Assembly: GCA_017512025.1 (NCBI GenBank)
Contig: JAFWHH010000012.1
Span: 62,001-126,000 of the forward strand
From: Clostridia bacterium
GTDB taxonomy: Bacteria; Bacillota; Clostridia; TANB77; CAG-508
Direction: 5' to 3'
DNA: 64,000 nucleotides
The translations under genes and the position numbers were made by a program. This document shows positions 44,593 to 53,815 of the stretch, one piece after another; the first letter of the stretch is position 1; every line of letters begins with the position of its first letter. The notes beneath the pieces were generated by a model that was not told where the DNA came from, did no database searches, and worked only from the letters and a program-made list of their open reading frames with translations.

Positions 44593-45861
44593 ATGAGTGA
44601 AATTAATGAAGAGAAAATAATAGAGCTATCAGGAGAATGTTTTGGATGCCCAGCTAAACCATGCCAAAAAGGTTGTCCACTTGAAAATGATACAACTGTA
44701 TTTATAAGCTTAGTTAAAGAGCAAAAATATAAAGAGGCATTTGAATTATTAGCTGAAACAACTGTACTTATGCCAATATGTGGAAGGGTTTGCCCTCATA
44801 CAAAACAATGTCAAGGAAAATGTATTAGAGGTATTAAATCTGATGCAGTTGAGATTGGAAAAATGGAAGCCTTTATTGGTGATTTAGCGTTAGAAAATGA
44901 TTGGAAGTTCCCAGTAGCAGATAAAGAAGAAAAAGAATATAAGGTAGCAATCGTAGGTGGAGGCCCAGCTGGTCTTACTTGTGCTCAGTTCTTAAGAAGA
45001 TATGGAATCCAAGTTACATTATTTGAGAAGTATAATACACTTGGAGGAATATTAAATCATGGGATTCCAGACTTTAGATTAGATAAGGTAAAGCTAAATA
45101 AATGGATTGATAAAATATTAGAATCAGGAATTAACGTTGAATATGGAAAAGAGCTTGGAAACAACTTATCAGTTGGAGAATTAGAGGCAAACTTTGATAG
45201 TATATTCTTAAGTTTTGGAGCAAATGTTTCAACTAAAATGGGAATACCAGGAGAAGAATTAGATGGTGTATATGGCGGAAATGAATTTCTTGAAAATGGT
45301 ACTATACTTGATTTGACTGGTAAAACAGTAGTTGTAAGTGGTGGTGGAAACGTTGCAATGGATGTTTCTAGAACTATAAAAAGAAGCGGTGCTGAGCATG
45401 TATATGTTGTATACAGAAGAAGTGAAAAGGAAATGCCAGCTGAACAAAAAGAAATTGATGAAGCAAAAGAAGATGGTGTTGAATTCTTATTCCAAAACAA
45501 TATCTTAACTGTTAACGGAAACAAAGACGGTAAAGTTAAATCAATTGAATGCATTAAAACAGAGCTTGTTCAAAAAGAAGGAGAAACAAGACTTTCTCCA
45601 GTTAATATCGAAGGTTCAAATTATGAACTAAATTGCGACTACGTAATTATGGCAATTGGATCTAAACCAGAAGATGATGTAGTAAACTCACTTGGATTAG
45701 AGCTTGATAGAAAAGGTAGAATAGTTGTAGATGAAAATGGAAGAACATCAAAGAAGAACATATATGCAGGTGGAGATATAGCTGAGAATATGGGAACAGT
45801 AGCATATGCTGCAAGAGCTGGAAGAAATGTAGCTGAAGCGATAGTAGGCTCTTTACAATAA
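44593..45861 (+). CDS. GltD-like FAD/NAD(P)H oxidoreductase with N-terminal Fe-S domain
   Basis: 422 aa. The N-terminal domain (about 1-85) has cysteines for iron-sulfur clusters (CFGCPAKPCQKGCP, CGRVCPHTKQCQGKC). FAD-binding GGGPAGLTCAQFLRR and NAD(P)H-binding GGGNVAMDVSRT follow, with the C-terminal ATG-type motif (NIYAGGDIAEN). It is related to the small subunit of glutamate synthase, dihydropyrimidine dehydrogenase and NfnB. No gltA large subunit lies beside it, so the electron acceptor is unknown and the family name should be taken loosely. Confidence 0.85.
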   Translation: MSEINEEKIIELSGECFGCPAKPCQKGCPLENDTTVFISLVKEQKYKEAFELLAETTVLMPICGRVCPHTKQCQGKCIRGIKSDAVEIGKMEAFIGDLALENDWKFPVADKEEKEYKVAIVGGGPAGLTCAQFLRRYGIQVTLFEKYNTLGGILNHGIPDFRLDKVKLNKWIDKILESGINVEYGKELGNNLSVGELEANFDSIFLSFGANVSTKMGIPGEELDGVYGGNEFLENGTILDLTGKTVVVSGGGNVAMDVSRTIKRSGAEHVYVVYRRSEKEMPAEQKEIDEAKEDGVEFLFQNNILTVNGNKDGKVKSIECIKTELVQKEGETRLSPVNIEGSNYELNCDYVIMAIGSKPEDDVVNSLGLELDRKGRIVVDENGRTSKKNIYAGGDIAENMGTVAYAARAGRNVAEAIVGSLQ

Positions 45862-45881
45862 ACCGGTAAATGTGCTATAAT
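45852..45881 (+). promoter_or_regulatory. Sigma-A promoter of the YebC gene
   Basis: TTTACA, 18-bp spacer, TATAAT with extended TGC. The -35 overlaps the end of the preceding gene. Confidence 0.7.
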
Positions 45882-45914
45882 ATACAAAGTTTTAGAAAGA
45901 AGGAGGAAATTATC

Positions 45915-46640
45915 ATGTCAGGACATTCAAAATGGCATAACATACAAGCCAAAAAAGGAAAAGCCGACGCAGCAAGAGGTAAAATATTTACAAAATTAGG
46001 AAGAGAATTATTAATAGCCGTAAAAGCAGGTGGACCTGATCCTGCAGGTAATTCAAAATTGAAAGACATTATAGCTAAATGTAAAGCAGCTAACATGCCT
46101 AACGATACAATTAATAATGCTATAAAGAAAGCAGCTGGATCAACAGATTCTGCTAACTACGAAGAGATGATATATGAAGGATACGGAACAAATGGTGTTG
46201 CTGTAATAGTTGAAGCTAGTACAGATAATAAAAATAGAACAGCAGCAGATGTTCGTCACGTATTTGATAAAGCTGGTGGTAACCTAGGAACAACAGGATG
46301 TGTATCATACATGTTCAATAAAAAAGGTGTTATTGTTATAGATAAAACAACTACTGATTTATCAGAAGATGATTTAATGATGCTTGCACTTGATGCTGGA
46401 GCTGAAGACTTTGAAGCTGATGAAGAAATCTATGAAATCACAACTGATCCATCTGATTTCTCAGCAGTAAGAGAAAAACTTGAAGCTGAAGGACTTGAGT
46501 TCTTAGAAGCAGAAGTTAAGATGGTTCCAACAACAACTGTTGAATTAAGTGATGCAGACGCTGAAAAAATGCAAAGATTATTAGATAATCTAGATGATTT
46601 AGATGATGTATTAAATGTATATCATAACTGGGCTGAATAA
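45915..46640 (+). CDS. YebC/PmpR-family protein (TACO1 homologue)
   Basis: 241 aa. Hallmark start [25 protein letters not shown] (quoted in part), then [34 protein letters not shown] and a C-terminal region with [17 protein letters not shown]. Members act on ribosomes to relieve stalling at proline-rich stretches, and some have been reported to bind DNA. ATG 45915 follows AGGAGG; the in-frame codons back to 45870 overlap the promoter. Confidence 0.95.
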   Translation: MSGHSKWHNIQAKKGKADAARGKIFTKLGRELLIAVKAGGPDPAGNSKLKDIIAKCKAANMPNDTINNAIKKAAGSTDSANYEEMIYEGYGTNGVAVIVEASTDNKNRTAADVRHVFDKAGGNLGTTGCVSYMFNKKGVIVIDKTTTDLSEDDLMMLALDAGAEDFEADEEIYEITTDPSDFSAVREKLEAEGLEFLEAEVKMVPTTTVELSDADAEKMQRLLDNLDDLDDVLNVYHNWAE

Positions 46641-46661
46641 TTAGTCATAAATAATAAATGT

Positions 46662-46695
46662 AAAACATACTATAGAAATATAGTATGTTTTTTAT
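46662..46695 (+). terminator. Intrinsic terminator after the YebC gene
   Basis: AAAACATACTATA, GAAA loop, TATAGTATGTTTT, then T-run. Confidence 0.92.
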
Positions 46696-46754
46696 TTTGC
46701 TGTTTATTTGTTTTAGTTGTCTTATGGTTTATTCTTATTATCTAGGGAGGTTGT

Positions 46755-47639
46755 ATGGATTTTATATTAAAGTGTTTACCACAAGAACTGGTTAATTTGA
46801 TAATAAAACATAACTCTAAAAGAATTGAAGAAATAAGGATCAGATGTGGAAGACAAGTTATTTTAAATATGGGAAATATTGAAGTGGTTCTTAAACATAC
46901 CATCAATCAAAATGAGATTATAAAGATTCTTCAAAATATGTGCAGTAACTCAATATATGCATACCAGAATCAGATAATTAATGGTTTTATTACCCTTCCT
47001 GGTGGAAATAGAGTTGGAATAAGCGGAAATGTTGTGTGTAATGAAGGTAAAGTTTCTAATATTAGCCATATTTATTCGCTAAATATAAGAATAGCCCATG
47101 AAATAGACGGTGCAAGTAAAGATATCCTGGGATATATTTTAGATACAAAAAATAATTCAATACTAAATACTTTGATTGTATCTCCACCGGGATGTGGTAA
47201 AACAACGATAATAAGAGATATAGCAAAGAATATAAGTAATGGCATACCGGAGATAAATTTCAGAGGAATTGATGTATGTATTATTGATGAGAGAAATGAG
47301 ATAGCGTCTTTGTGTAATGGTATGACATACAATGATGTTGGAATTAGAACAGATATAATTGACAATATCTCGAAGAATATTGGTATTAGAATGGCTGTTA
47401 GATCAATGGCTCCAAAAGTTATTATTTCTGATGAGATTGGAAATACCAATGATGCAGATGCTGTAAATTACGCAGTATGCTCTGGAGTTAAATGCTTGTT
47501 TACAGCACATGGGAGTTGTATGGACAATTTGATGAAAAACAAAGAGCTTAATAGAATAATTAGTTTAAAGTTATTTGAGAGGATTATATTTTTAGATCAA
47601 AATGTAAAAGGAAAGGTTAAGCAAATAATTAATATATAA
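46755..47639 (+). CDS. spoIIIAA: Stage III sporulation protein AA, ATPase
   Basis: 294 aa, first gene of the eight-gene spoIIIA operon, which builds the channel between mother cell and forespore. It is an ATPase related to type II/IV secretion motors: Walker A SPPGCGKTTIIRDI, DERNEIA, then MAVRSMAPKVIISDEIG (Walker B). The start follows GGGAGG. The upstream 60 bases contain no clear sigma-E promoter, although one is expected from Bacillus. Confidence 0.95.
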   Translation: MDFILKCLPQELVNLIIKHNSKRIEEIRIRCGRQVILNMGNIEVVLKHTINQNEIIKILQNMCSNSIYAYQNQIINGFITLPGGNRVGISGNVVCNEGKVSNISHIYSLNIRIAHEIDGASKDILGYILDTKNNSILNTLIVSPPGCGKTTIIRDIAKNISNGIPEINFRGIDVCIIDERNEIASLCNGMTYNDVGIRTDIIDNISKNIGIRMAVRSMAPKVIISDEIGNTNDADAVNYAVCSGVKCLFTAHGSCMDNLMKNKELNRIISLKLFERIIFLDQNVKGKVKQIINI

Positions 47640-47687
47640 AAGTTCTACTTTATGAGATTTTGCATACATATACATAAAGGAGTTTTT

Positions 47688-48194
47688 ATGGTAGTTGTTA
47701 AATTTATTATTCTGATATTGATTTTTTGGACAAGTTGTCAAATTGGCATGAGAATCGCAGGCAAGTATGTTGTAAGAGCAAATAATCTCATCCAGATGAA
47801 GAAGGCATTAAAGATTTTGGAAGCAAAAATTACATACACATATGATATGCTTCCAGATTTATTTTTTGATATTTCAAACAGAATAAAAGGACCGGTTGGA
47901 AATATATTTAGAAATACGGCAGCAAGAATGGATGTTGAGTTTGCTGGAGAAGCTTGGGAATGTACTATAGACGATTGTGATGTGTTTACCGAAGAAGATA
48001 AAGATGCTTTAAAGTCACTAGGCAAGTTACTTGGGAGTACAGATGTGCAAGGTCAGATAAACCAACTAAATATGGTTAATTGTTTCTTGGATGAACAAAT
48101 AAAAGAGGCAATAGCACTTAAAGAAAAGAATACAACAATGTACAGAAAACTTGGAGTTATCATTGGTCTTGGAATTACGATTGTTCTTATATGA
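47688..48194 (+). CDS. spoIIIAB: Stage III sporulation protein AB
   Basis: 168 aa. One N-terminal hydrophobic segment (MVVVKFIILILIFWTSCQIG), a helical body with IKGPVGNIFRNTAARM, and a C-terminal hydrophobic helix. It resembles GspF-type secretion platform proteins in outline. ATG 47688 follows AAAGGAG; a frame from 47652 is longer but without a site. Confidence 0.93.
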   Translation: MVVVKFIILILIFWTSCQIGMRIAGKYVVRANNLIQMKKALKILEAKITYTYDMLPDLFFDISNRIKGPVGNIFRNTAARMDVEFAGEAWECTIDDCDVFTEEDKDALKSLGKLLGSTDVQGQINQLNMVNCFLDEQIKEAIALKEKNTTMYRKLGVIIGLGITIVLI

Positions 48195-48205
48195 AAGGAG
48201 AGCAT

Positions 48206-48400
48206 ATGGATGTTGATTTATTATTTAAGATTGCTGCAATCGGAATACTTGTTGCGGTACTTCATCAAGTTTTAGTTAGAGCTGGTAGAGAGGATCAAGC
48301 AATGATGACAACTCTTGCGGGAGTAATAATTGTTCTTACAATCGTGATAAAAGAAATAAGTACCTTATTTTCAACAGTACGTACACTATTTAATTTATAA
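48206..48400 (+). CDS. spoIIIAC: Stage III sporulation protein AC
   Basis: 64 aa with two membrane helices (LLFKIAAIGILVAVLHQVL; MMTTLAGVIIVLTIVI) and the conserved AGREDQA between them. ATG 48206 follows AAAGGAG, which overlaps the stop of spoIIIAB. Confidence 0.94.
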   Translation: MDVDLLFKIAAIGILVAVLHQVLVRAGREDQAMMTTLAGVIIVLTIVIKEISTLFSTVRTLFNL

Positions 48401-48412
48401 TATGGAGGCTAC

Positions 48413-48799
48413 ATGGATATTGTACAAGTAATAGGTGTTGCTCTTATAGCTCTTGTTATTATAATGACACTTAAACAAAATAAACCCGAATTTGTTATCT
48501 ATGTTGAGCTAATAGCAGGTGTAATTATTTTATCTCTTTGTTTTGATAAGATAACAGCTGTAGTTAATTATGTGTATGAAATATCAAATAAAATTAAGCT
48601 AAGTAATAAATTTATTGGAATAATGCTTAAAATCACCGGAATAGCTATTCTTGCAGAATTTGCTTCAAGTATATGTATAGATGCTGGTGAAAAAGCAATT
48701 GCTTCTAAAATCGAAATAGGAAGTAAAGTAATAATAGTAACAACATCTATTCCAATAATATCAAGTTTATTAGAAATTGTATTAAAGGTACTACCATAA
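48413..48799 (+). CDS. spoIIIAD: Stage III sporulation protein AD
   Basis: 128 aa, four hydrophobic segments, with LKQNKPEFVIYVELIAGVII near the start and FASSICIDAGEKAIASKIE in the second half, as in SpoIIIAD. Twelve bases after spoIIIAC; ribosome site GGAGG. Confidence 0.94.
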   Translation: MDIVQVIGVALIALVIIMTLKQNKPEFVIYVELIAGVIILSLCFDKITAVVNYVYEISNKIKLSNKFIGIMLKITGIAILAEFASSICIDAGEKAIASKIEIGSKVIIVTTSIPIISSLLEIVLKVLP

Positions 48800-48813
48800 A
48801 ATAGGAGTAAATT

Positions 48814-49959
48814 ATGATTAAAAGAATTATTATCATAGTAGTACTTATATTCTTAACAAGTTTAAGAATAGCTAATGCAGAAAGTTTAGATGACGTAATT
48901 AAAATGCAAGAAGATTCTTTAGGTATAACTGATTTTATACAAGAATCAAATAAATATACAGAAGATTTACTTTCAGATATAGACATGCAGGATTTATTTA
49001 AAGATGCACTAAAAGGAAAGATAGATAATAGAGCTATCAGTAAATGTTTTTTTCAGATATTTGGCAAAGAAATAAAAAATACAATAACAATATTTGCAAG
49101 TATAATTCTAATTATTGTAATTAACAGTATTTTAAATTGTATTACAGAAGGATTAGAAAATAAAAGCATCTCTCAAATAGCATTTTTTGTTCAATATATT
49201 TTAATCGTAACAATAATTCTAACAAATTTTTCAAGCATTATCGATTCAATAAGAGAAACTGTTAATAACATGACCGATTTTTGTAATATGTTGATTCCAA
49301 TTATGATGACTTTAATTATTAGTATGGGCAATGTAACGACCGCAAGCATAATAGAGCCAATAATTATATTTATGATTTCATTGATTTCAAATTTTATTAA
49401 TAATGTAGCTATTCCAATAGTACTTATTTCAACGTCACTTGGAATAATATCCAAACTCTCGGATAAGGTTCAGATAGATAGACTAGCTAAGAGATTAAAG
49501 TCCTCTAGTTTATGGTTTATTGCTTTAATAATGACAGTATTTGTAACGGTAGTATCTGTTAATGGTAATTTAACTGGAAGAGTAGATGCAGTTGCTTCAA
49601 AAACAGCTAAAACAGCAGTATCAAATTTAATACCATTTGTTGGAAAGATACTAGGTGATGCAATGGATTCAGTACTTAGTTGTGGAAGTTTGTTAAAAGG
49701 TGCTCTTGGCACACTGGGGACAATAGTCATAATCGCTATTTCAATAACACCAATAATAAAATTGTTGCTAATGATGGGAATATATTATCTGGGGGCAGCA
49801 GTGTGTGAGCCGATTGCTGATAAGAAAATTGTAAGTTTACTAGATCATATGGGAGATACATTCAAAATATTACTTGCTATTTTGTGTAGCATGTCAATTA
49901 TGATTATTATTGGATTAACGCTAACAATAAAGATATCTAATATTAATGGAGTCGGATAA
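48814..49959 (+). CDS. spoIIIAE: Stage III sporulation protein AE
   Basis: 381 aa. A signal peptide-like N-terminus ends near ANAES, followed by a polar segment and a C-terminal region with about seven membrane helices; KTAKTAVSNLIPFVGKILGDA and VCEPIADKKIVSLLDHMGD are typical. In mother cells it is part of the SpoIIIA membrane base. Overlaps the ribosome site of spoIIIAF. Confidence 0.94.
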   Translation: MIKRIIIIVVLIFLTSLRIANAESLDDVIKMQEDSLGITDFIQESNKYTEDLLSDIDMQDLFKDALKGKIDNRAISKCFFQIFGKEIKNTITIFASIILIIVINSILNCITEGLENKSISQIAFFVQYILIVTIILTNFSSIIDSIRETVNNMTDFCNMLIPIMMTLIISMGNVTTASIIEPIIIFMISLISNFINNVAIPIVLISTSLGIISKLSDKVQIDRLAKRLKSSSLWFIALIMTVFVTVVSVNGNLTGRVDAVASKTAKTAVSNLIPFVGKILGDAMDSVLSCGSLLKGALGTLGTIVIIAISITPIIKLLLMMGIYYLGAAVCEPIADKKIVSLLDHMGDTFKILLAILCSMSIMIIIGLTLTIKISNINGVG

Positions 49960-49969
49960 AGGAGTAAAT

Positions 49970-50578
49970 ATGAATATTATAAGTACTTGGTCTAGAGGTA
50001 TTGTAATTTCTGTCATTATAACGATTGTAATTGAAATGATACTGCCAGATAACAATTCAAAAAAATATATAAAAATTGTACTCGGCATATTTGTTGTATA
50101 TTCAATTATATCTCCAGTATTTGAATATTTTTTAAGCAATAGTGTAGACAGTTTAATAGATGAGGGAAAAGCAAGTATTGAAGCAAGCTCATCAAATGTA
50201 AAAGAAGCTGATAATCCTATAGATTATACAGATGATGCAGTTAGAAATATTTATTCTGAAAGTTTAAAAACGGAGCTTAATAAATTACTACAAAGCAAAG
50301 GATTTATAGCAGAAAAGATTGAAATAACAATATCAGATGATGAAACATACAATATTAATTATGTAAGTGTAAAGATTAAGGAAAAAAAGAAAGTAGAGAG
50401 CCAAAGTAAAGATAAACAAGCTCAGAGTATTATAGAGACAGTTAAGCAGATTGTTATTAACATTGATGATAATAACAAGAAGGATGAGAGCATACTTGAT
50501 GAAAACGATATTTCAAATATTAGAAAAATTATTCATGACAATTTTGGAGTTGAGGAGCAAAGAATAAGTATTTCATAA
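49970..50578 (+). CDS. spoIIIAF: Stage III sporulation protein AF
   Basis: 202 aa. Two membrane helices (IVISVIITIVIEMILPDN; YIKIVLGIFVVYSIISPVFEYF) and a soluble ring-forming domain at the C-terminus (YSESLKTELNKLLQSKGF, then VSVKIKEKK). ATG 49970 follows AAAGGAG, which spans the stop of spoIIIAE. Confidence 0.92.
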   Translation: MNIISTWSRGIVISVIITIVIEMILPDNNSKKYIKIVLGIFVVYSIISPVFEYFLSNSVDSLIDEGKASIEASSSNVKEADNPIDYTDDAVRNIYSESLKTELNKLLQSKGFIAEKIEITISDDETYNINYVSVKIKEKKKVESQSKDKQAQSIIETVKQIVINIDDNNKKDESILDENDISNIRKIIHDNFGVEEQRISIS

Positions 50579-50594
50579 TAGGAGGTGATATAGT

Positions 50595-51209
50595 TTGCTT
50601 AAAGAAAAGGTAGGTAGTATAAAAAATGCTCTTGTAAAAGTTGAGAAAAATGATAGTAAAAAATCTATAGAAAATTTAATAATGATTGTGATTGTTTTAG
50701 TAATAACTCTTATAGCAATAAATTATATTTTAAAAGATGACAAAAATAAGAAAAACAGCATAAATACGAATACTATAAACAATAATGCAAATTTAAACGA
50801 ATGTAGTACTGCGGATGGAAGCGGTATAACTAACTATAACAGCTTGGAGGAAAGATTATCAGAAATTTTATCTCATATAAATGGAGTAGGAGAGGTTAGG
50901 GTTCTTCTTACTTATTCTGAATCTAATAAGATAAATCCAGTTTATAATGAAGATAGACAAACAAGTACTACAGAAGAAACAGATACAGAAGGTGGTAAAA
51001 GAACAATTAGCTCTATTAACAATAAAAAGGAAGTTGTTTATTCTAACAATAATATTATTACAGAGAGTGTAAGTAGTCCTCAAATTCAAGGCGCGGTTAT
51101 TATTGCAAGGGGAGCAGATAATACAAAAGTAAAATCAGATATTATTCAAGCAGTAGCTGCAGCTACTGGACTATCTACCTATAAAATTCAAGTATTTGAA
51201 ATGAATTAG
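50595..51209 (+). CDS. spoIIIAG: Stage III sporulation protein AG
   Basis: 204 aa. One membrane helix (about 30-48) and a ring-building motif domain (LEERLSEILSHINGVGEVRVLLTYS ... PQIQGAVIIARGADNTKVKSDIIQAVAAATGL). SpoIIIAG forms a large ring in the space between mother cell and forespore. The start is TTG, fixed by a perfect AGGAGGTGAT ribosome site seven bases upstream. Confidence 0.94.
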   Translation: MLKEKVGSIKNALVKVEKNDSKKSIENLIMIVIVLVITLIAINYILKDDKNKKNSINTNTINNNANLNECSTADGSGITNYNSLEERLSEILSHINGVGEVRVLLTYSESNKINPVYNEDRQTSTTEETDTEGGKRTISSINNKKEVVYSNNNIITESVSSPQIQGAVIIARGADNTKVKSDIIQAVAAATGLSTYKIQVFEMN

Positions 51210-51224
51210 AAAGAGGAAAGATTT

Positions 51225-51806
51225 ATGAAGAATGTTTTAAAAAGAAACCAAATTATTATATTTGGAATTGCTATAATGTTAGTTACAATCGGATATATGA
51301 GTTATTCAATGAATGTAGAGCAAGTTGCACAAACTTCTGCGATGGAAGAAGTAAATCAAGTTGCAGGAATTGGGGATGCAAGACTTGTTAGCAACAATAA
51401 TGTTATTACCGATGAGGAAGAAGCGAGTATGGATAATTCTGAGGCCGAATCAAATGGAAATGAGGAATATTTTACACAATCTAAATTAGATAGAGAAAAG
51501 ATGTATTCAGAAATGTTAGAATCATATCAATCAATTTTGGCAAATCCTGATGTTTCACAAGAGCAAAAGAATAACGCACAACAGGAAATTAATAAAATAA
51601 ATGGACAAAGAAATTCAATAATGATTGCAGAGAATTTAATTAGGAATAAAGGTTTTCAGAATATTATTATTTTTGTAAATAATCAAAGTGTAAGTGCTGT
51701 TGTTAGAGCCGATAATATTGAAACCGCTGAAATTGCTCAGATACAAAGTATTATTCAAAGAGAGCTAAATATAAGTGTCGAGAACATCCATATAAGTAAC
51801 AAATAA
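51225..51806 (+). CDS. spoIIIAH: Stage III sporulation protein AH
   Basis: 193 aa. N-terminal membrane helix (IIIFGIAIMLVTIGYMSY) and a C-terminal ring domain (SKLDREKMYSEMLESYQSIL ... AENLIRNKGFQNIIIFVNN) that pairs with SpoIIQ of the forespore. The Asp/Glu-rich linker (about 55-80) is long. No terminator is obvious after it; the phosphate permease promoter follows within 40 bp. Confidence 0.93.
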   Translation: MKNVLKRNQIIIFGIAIMLVTIGYMSYSMNVEQVAQTSAMEEVNQVAGIGDARLVSNNNVITDEEEASMDNSEAESNGNEEYFTQSKLDREKMYSEMLESYQSILANPDVSQEQKNNAQQEINKINGQRNSIMIAENLIRNKGFQNIIIFVNNQSVSAVVRADNIETAEIAQIQSIIQRELNISVENIHISNK

Positions 51807-51844
51807 AATAAAAAGAAAAAAATTAATAAATAGTCTATAAAAAA

Positions 51845-51873
51845 TTGCATTTAAAATTTTTTATTATTATAAT
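51845..51873 (+). promoter_or_regulatory. Sigma-A promoter of the phosphate permease gene
   Basis: TTGCAT, 17-bp spacer, TATAAT. Confidence 0.75.
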
Positions 51874-51905
51874 TGAGTAAACAAAAGAAATTGAAGGAGT
51901 ACAAA

Positions 51906-52898
51906 ATGATAATTCAAACACTAGCTGTAATAATAACAGTATTACTGATATTTACAAATGGTTTAACAGATGCGCCAAACGCAATAGCAACTATTATTGG
52001 CTCTAAGGTTATGAGCTTTAGGAAAGCTTCAATAATAAGTGCTATATTTAACTTTATAGGAATAGCAGCAATGAGTTTTGTTAATATTTCTGTTGCTGAT
52101 TGTATAAGTACTATGGTTAATGTTCATGGAGGATTAAATGGAATATTGGTACTTATAACTGCAATGCTATCTGTAATTATATTTGCTTTGGTCGCAATGC
52201 GTTTCGGAATACCAACTAGTGAAACACATGGTTTGGTTGCTGGTTTAACAGGAAGTGCAATTGCTGTATATGGTATTGGATCAGTAAATGGAGCTCAATG
52301 GTTAAGTGTCGGTATTGGACTTATTTGGTCTATTTTTGGTACATTTGTAGTTGCATTTATTGTTGAAAAGATGTTAAAAAGAGCATTAAGGAAAGTTGAA
52401 GACACTGTAGTTAGTAAATTCCAAATAATTAGTATGTGTGCGATGTCATTTATGCATGGAGCACAAGATGGACAAAAATTTATTGGTATTCTTATAATAT
52501 ATACATTTATAGTTAAAGGTTTAAAGGTCCCAGAATATATTGTTCCAACAGATTTTGCATTTGTAATAATGTTTGTTGCTTTTGTAATGTTTGTTGGTGT
52601 AGCAATTGGTGGAGAGAAGATTGCTGAAAATGTAGGAAATAATGTTACTCAGCTTTCAAAGAAACAAGCACTTAGCAGTGATATAGCATCATCAATTACA
52701 TTGTTTTTAGCTAGTTTAAATGGATTACCTGTAAGTACATCACACGTAAAAACAATGGCAATTCTAGGTGTAGGAAAAAGCGATAAACAAACAGTTGGTA
52801 AAAAAGCTGTTATTGGAATAATAAAGGCATGGATTCTAACATTCCCAGTATGTTTGATATTATCGTATATTCTAGCAAAGATATTTATAAGATTTTAA
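51906..52898 (+). CDS. pit: Low-affinity inorganic phosphate permease, PiT family
   Basis: 330 aa with about ten membrane segments. The two inverted signature repeats are present: IFTNGLTDAPNAIATII near the N-terminus and SFMHGAQDGQKFIGI in the second half; FGIPTSETHGLVAGLTGSA and GLPVSTSHVKTMAILGVG complete them. It imports phosphate with a proton or cation. No phoU-like gene is adjacent. ATG 51906 follows GAAGGAG; a frame from 51873 overlaps the promoter. Confidence 0.95.
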   Translation: MIIQTLAVIITVLLIFTNGLTDAPNAIATIIGSKVMSFRKASIISAIFNFIGIAAMSFVNISVADCISTMVNVHGGLNGILVLITAMLSVIIFALVAMRFGIPTSETHGLVAGLTGSAIAVYGIGSVNGAQWLSVGIGLIWSIFGTFVVAFIVEKMLKRALRKVEDTVVSKFQIISMCAMSFMHGAQDGQKFIGILIIYTFIVKGLKVPEYIVPTDFAFVIMFVAFVMFVGVAIGGEKIAENVGNNVTQLSKKQALSSDIASSITLFLASLNGLPVSTSHVKTMAILGVGKSDKQTVGKKAVIGIIKAWILTFPVCLILSYILAKIFIRF

Positions 52899-52905
52899 AA
52901 AAGAA

Positions 52906-52935
52906 TTGTAATTAATAAAATTATAATGTTATAAT
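52906..52935 (+). promoter_or_regulatory. Sigma-A promoter of the 52974 gene
   Basis: TTGTAA, 18-bp spacer, TATAAT. Confidence 0.65.
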
Positions 52936-52973
52936 GATAAAGCAGTTTAAAAATAGGAAGGTATAAAATAAAA

Positions 52974-53657
52974 ATGAAGAAGTTTTTTAAAGTTATAATA
53001 ATATTAATAGTAGCAGCTATTTTAGCAATAGATTTTTATGGATTATGGAAATATAAGTTAAGTGGAAAACAATATGTGTTAGAAACTGGAGAAGATGATT
53101 CTGCAGATACATATGTAGAAGATGATACAGAAGAGCTAACAAGCGAATCTATGGAAGAAGACGAAGTATTCTTTATTAAAAACATTGAAAAGACAGATGA
53201 AGGTTATAAGATAACAGGTTCTACATATGTGCCATATGAGATTGAAAAAGATGATTATACATCATTAAGAAATGGACAAAGTGTAGAAATACTTGGAGAA
53301 GCATACAAAAAATATCAAATTAGATCAAATAATTTAGTAATAAAATCTGCAGAAACTGGAAACATAAACTATTATATTAATTACAATATTACAAGCAAGA
53401 AATATATTCTTAAAGATAACCAAACAGACGATATTGTATACAAAGCAACGGAAAAGAATTATAAATTAGTTGTTTCTGAAGGAACAACATTCGTTACAGT
53501 TAAGAATGGAAATAATTCAAATAAGAAAATAGAAGATGTTGTAGATTCACACCAAGACAAGACAGCACCAGAAGAAGAAACAAGTGAAATCTCAACTTGC
53601 ACAATTACATTTAATTCAAATGGAACATGTACAAAGATAACTGAAACAGTAAGATAA
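52974..53657 (+). CDS. Membrane-anchored extracytoplasmic protein, unknown
   Basis: 227 aa. One N-terminal membrane segment (about 5-25), a short acidic linker (GEDDSADTYVEDDTEE), and a beta-rich outside domain of about 150 residues. Near the C-terminus a Glu/Thr-rich linker precedes STCTITFNSNGTCTKIT, with two Cys that may pair. Family not recognised. Ribosome site GGAAGG; monocistronic with its own promoter and terminator. Confidence 0.7.
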   Translation: MKKFFKVIIILIVAAILAIDFYGLWKYKLSGKQYVLETGEDDSADTYVEDDTEELTSESMEEDEVFFIKNIEKTDEGYKITGSTYVPYEIEKDDYTSLRNGQSVEILGEAYKKYQIRSNNLVIKSAETGNINYYINYNITSKKYILKDNQTDDIVYKATEKNYKLVVSEGTTFVTVKNGNNSNKKIEDVVDSHQDKTAPEEETSEISTCTITFNSNGTCTKITETVR

Positions 53658-53659
53658 TG

Positions 53660-53682
53660 AAAAGAGCCTACAGGCTCTTTTT
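53660..53682 (+). terminator. Intrinsic terminator
   Basis: AAAGAGCC(T)/(A)GGCTCTTT with a short loop and T-run. Confidence 0.88.
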
Positions 53683-53815
53683 GTGCGTATTTAAGATAAT
53701 ATTACAAAAATATTACATATTAATTACTTTTATATTACATATATAGAGAATTATTGAAAATATAATAAAAAAAATATAAAATACAATTAATAATAGTATA
53801 TAGGGGGAAAAACTA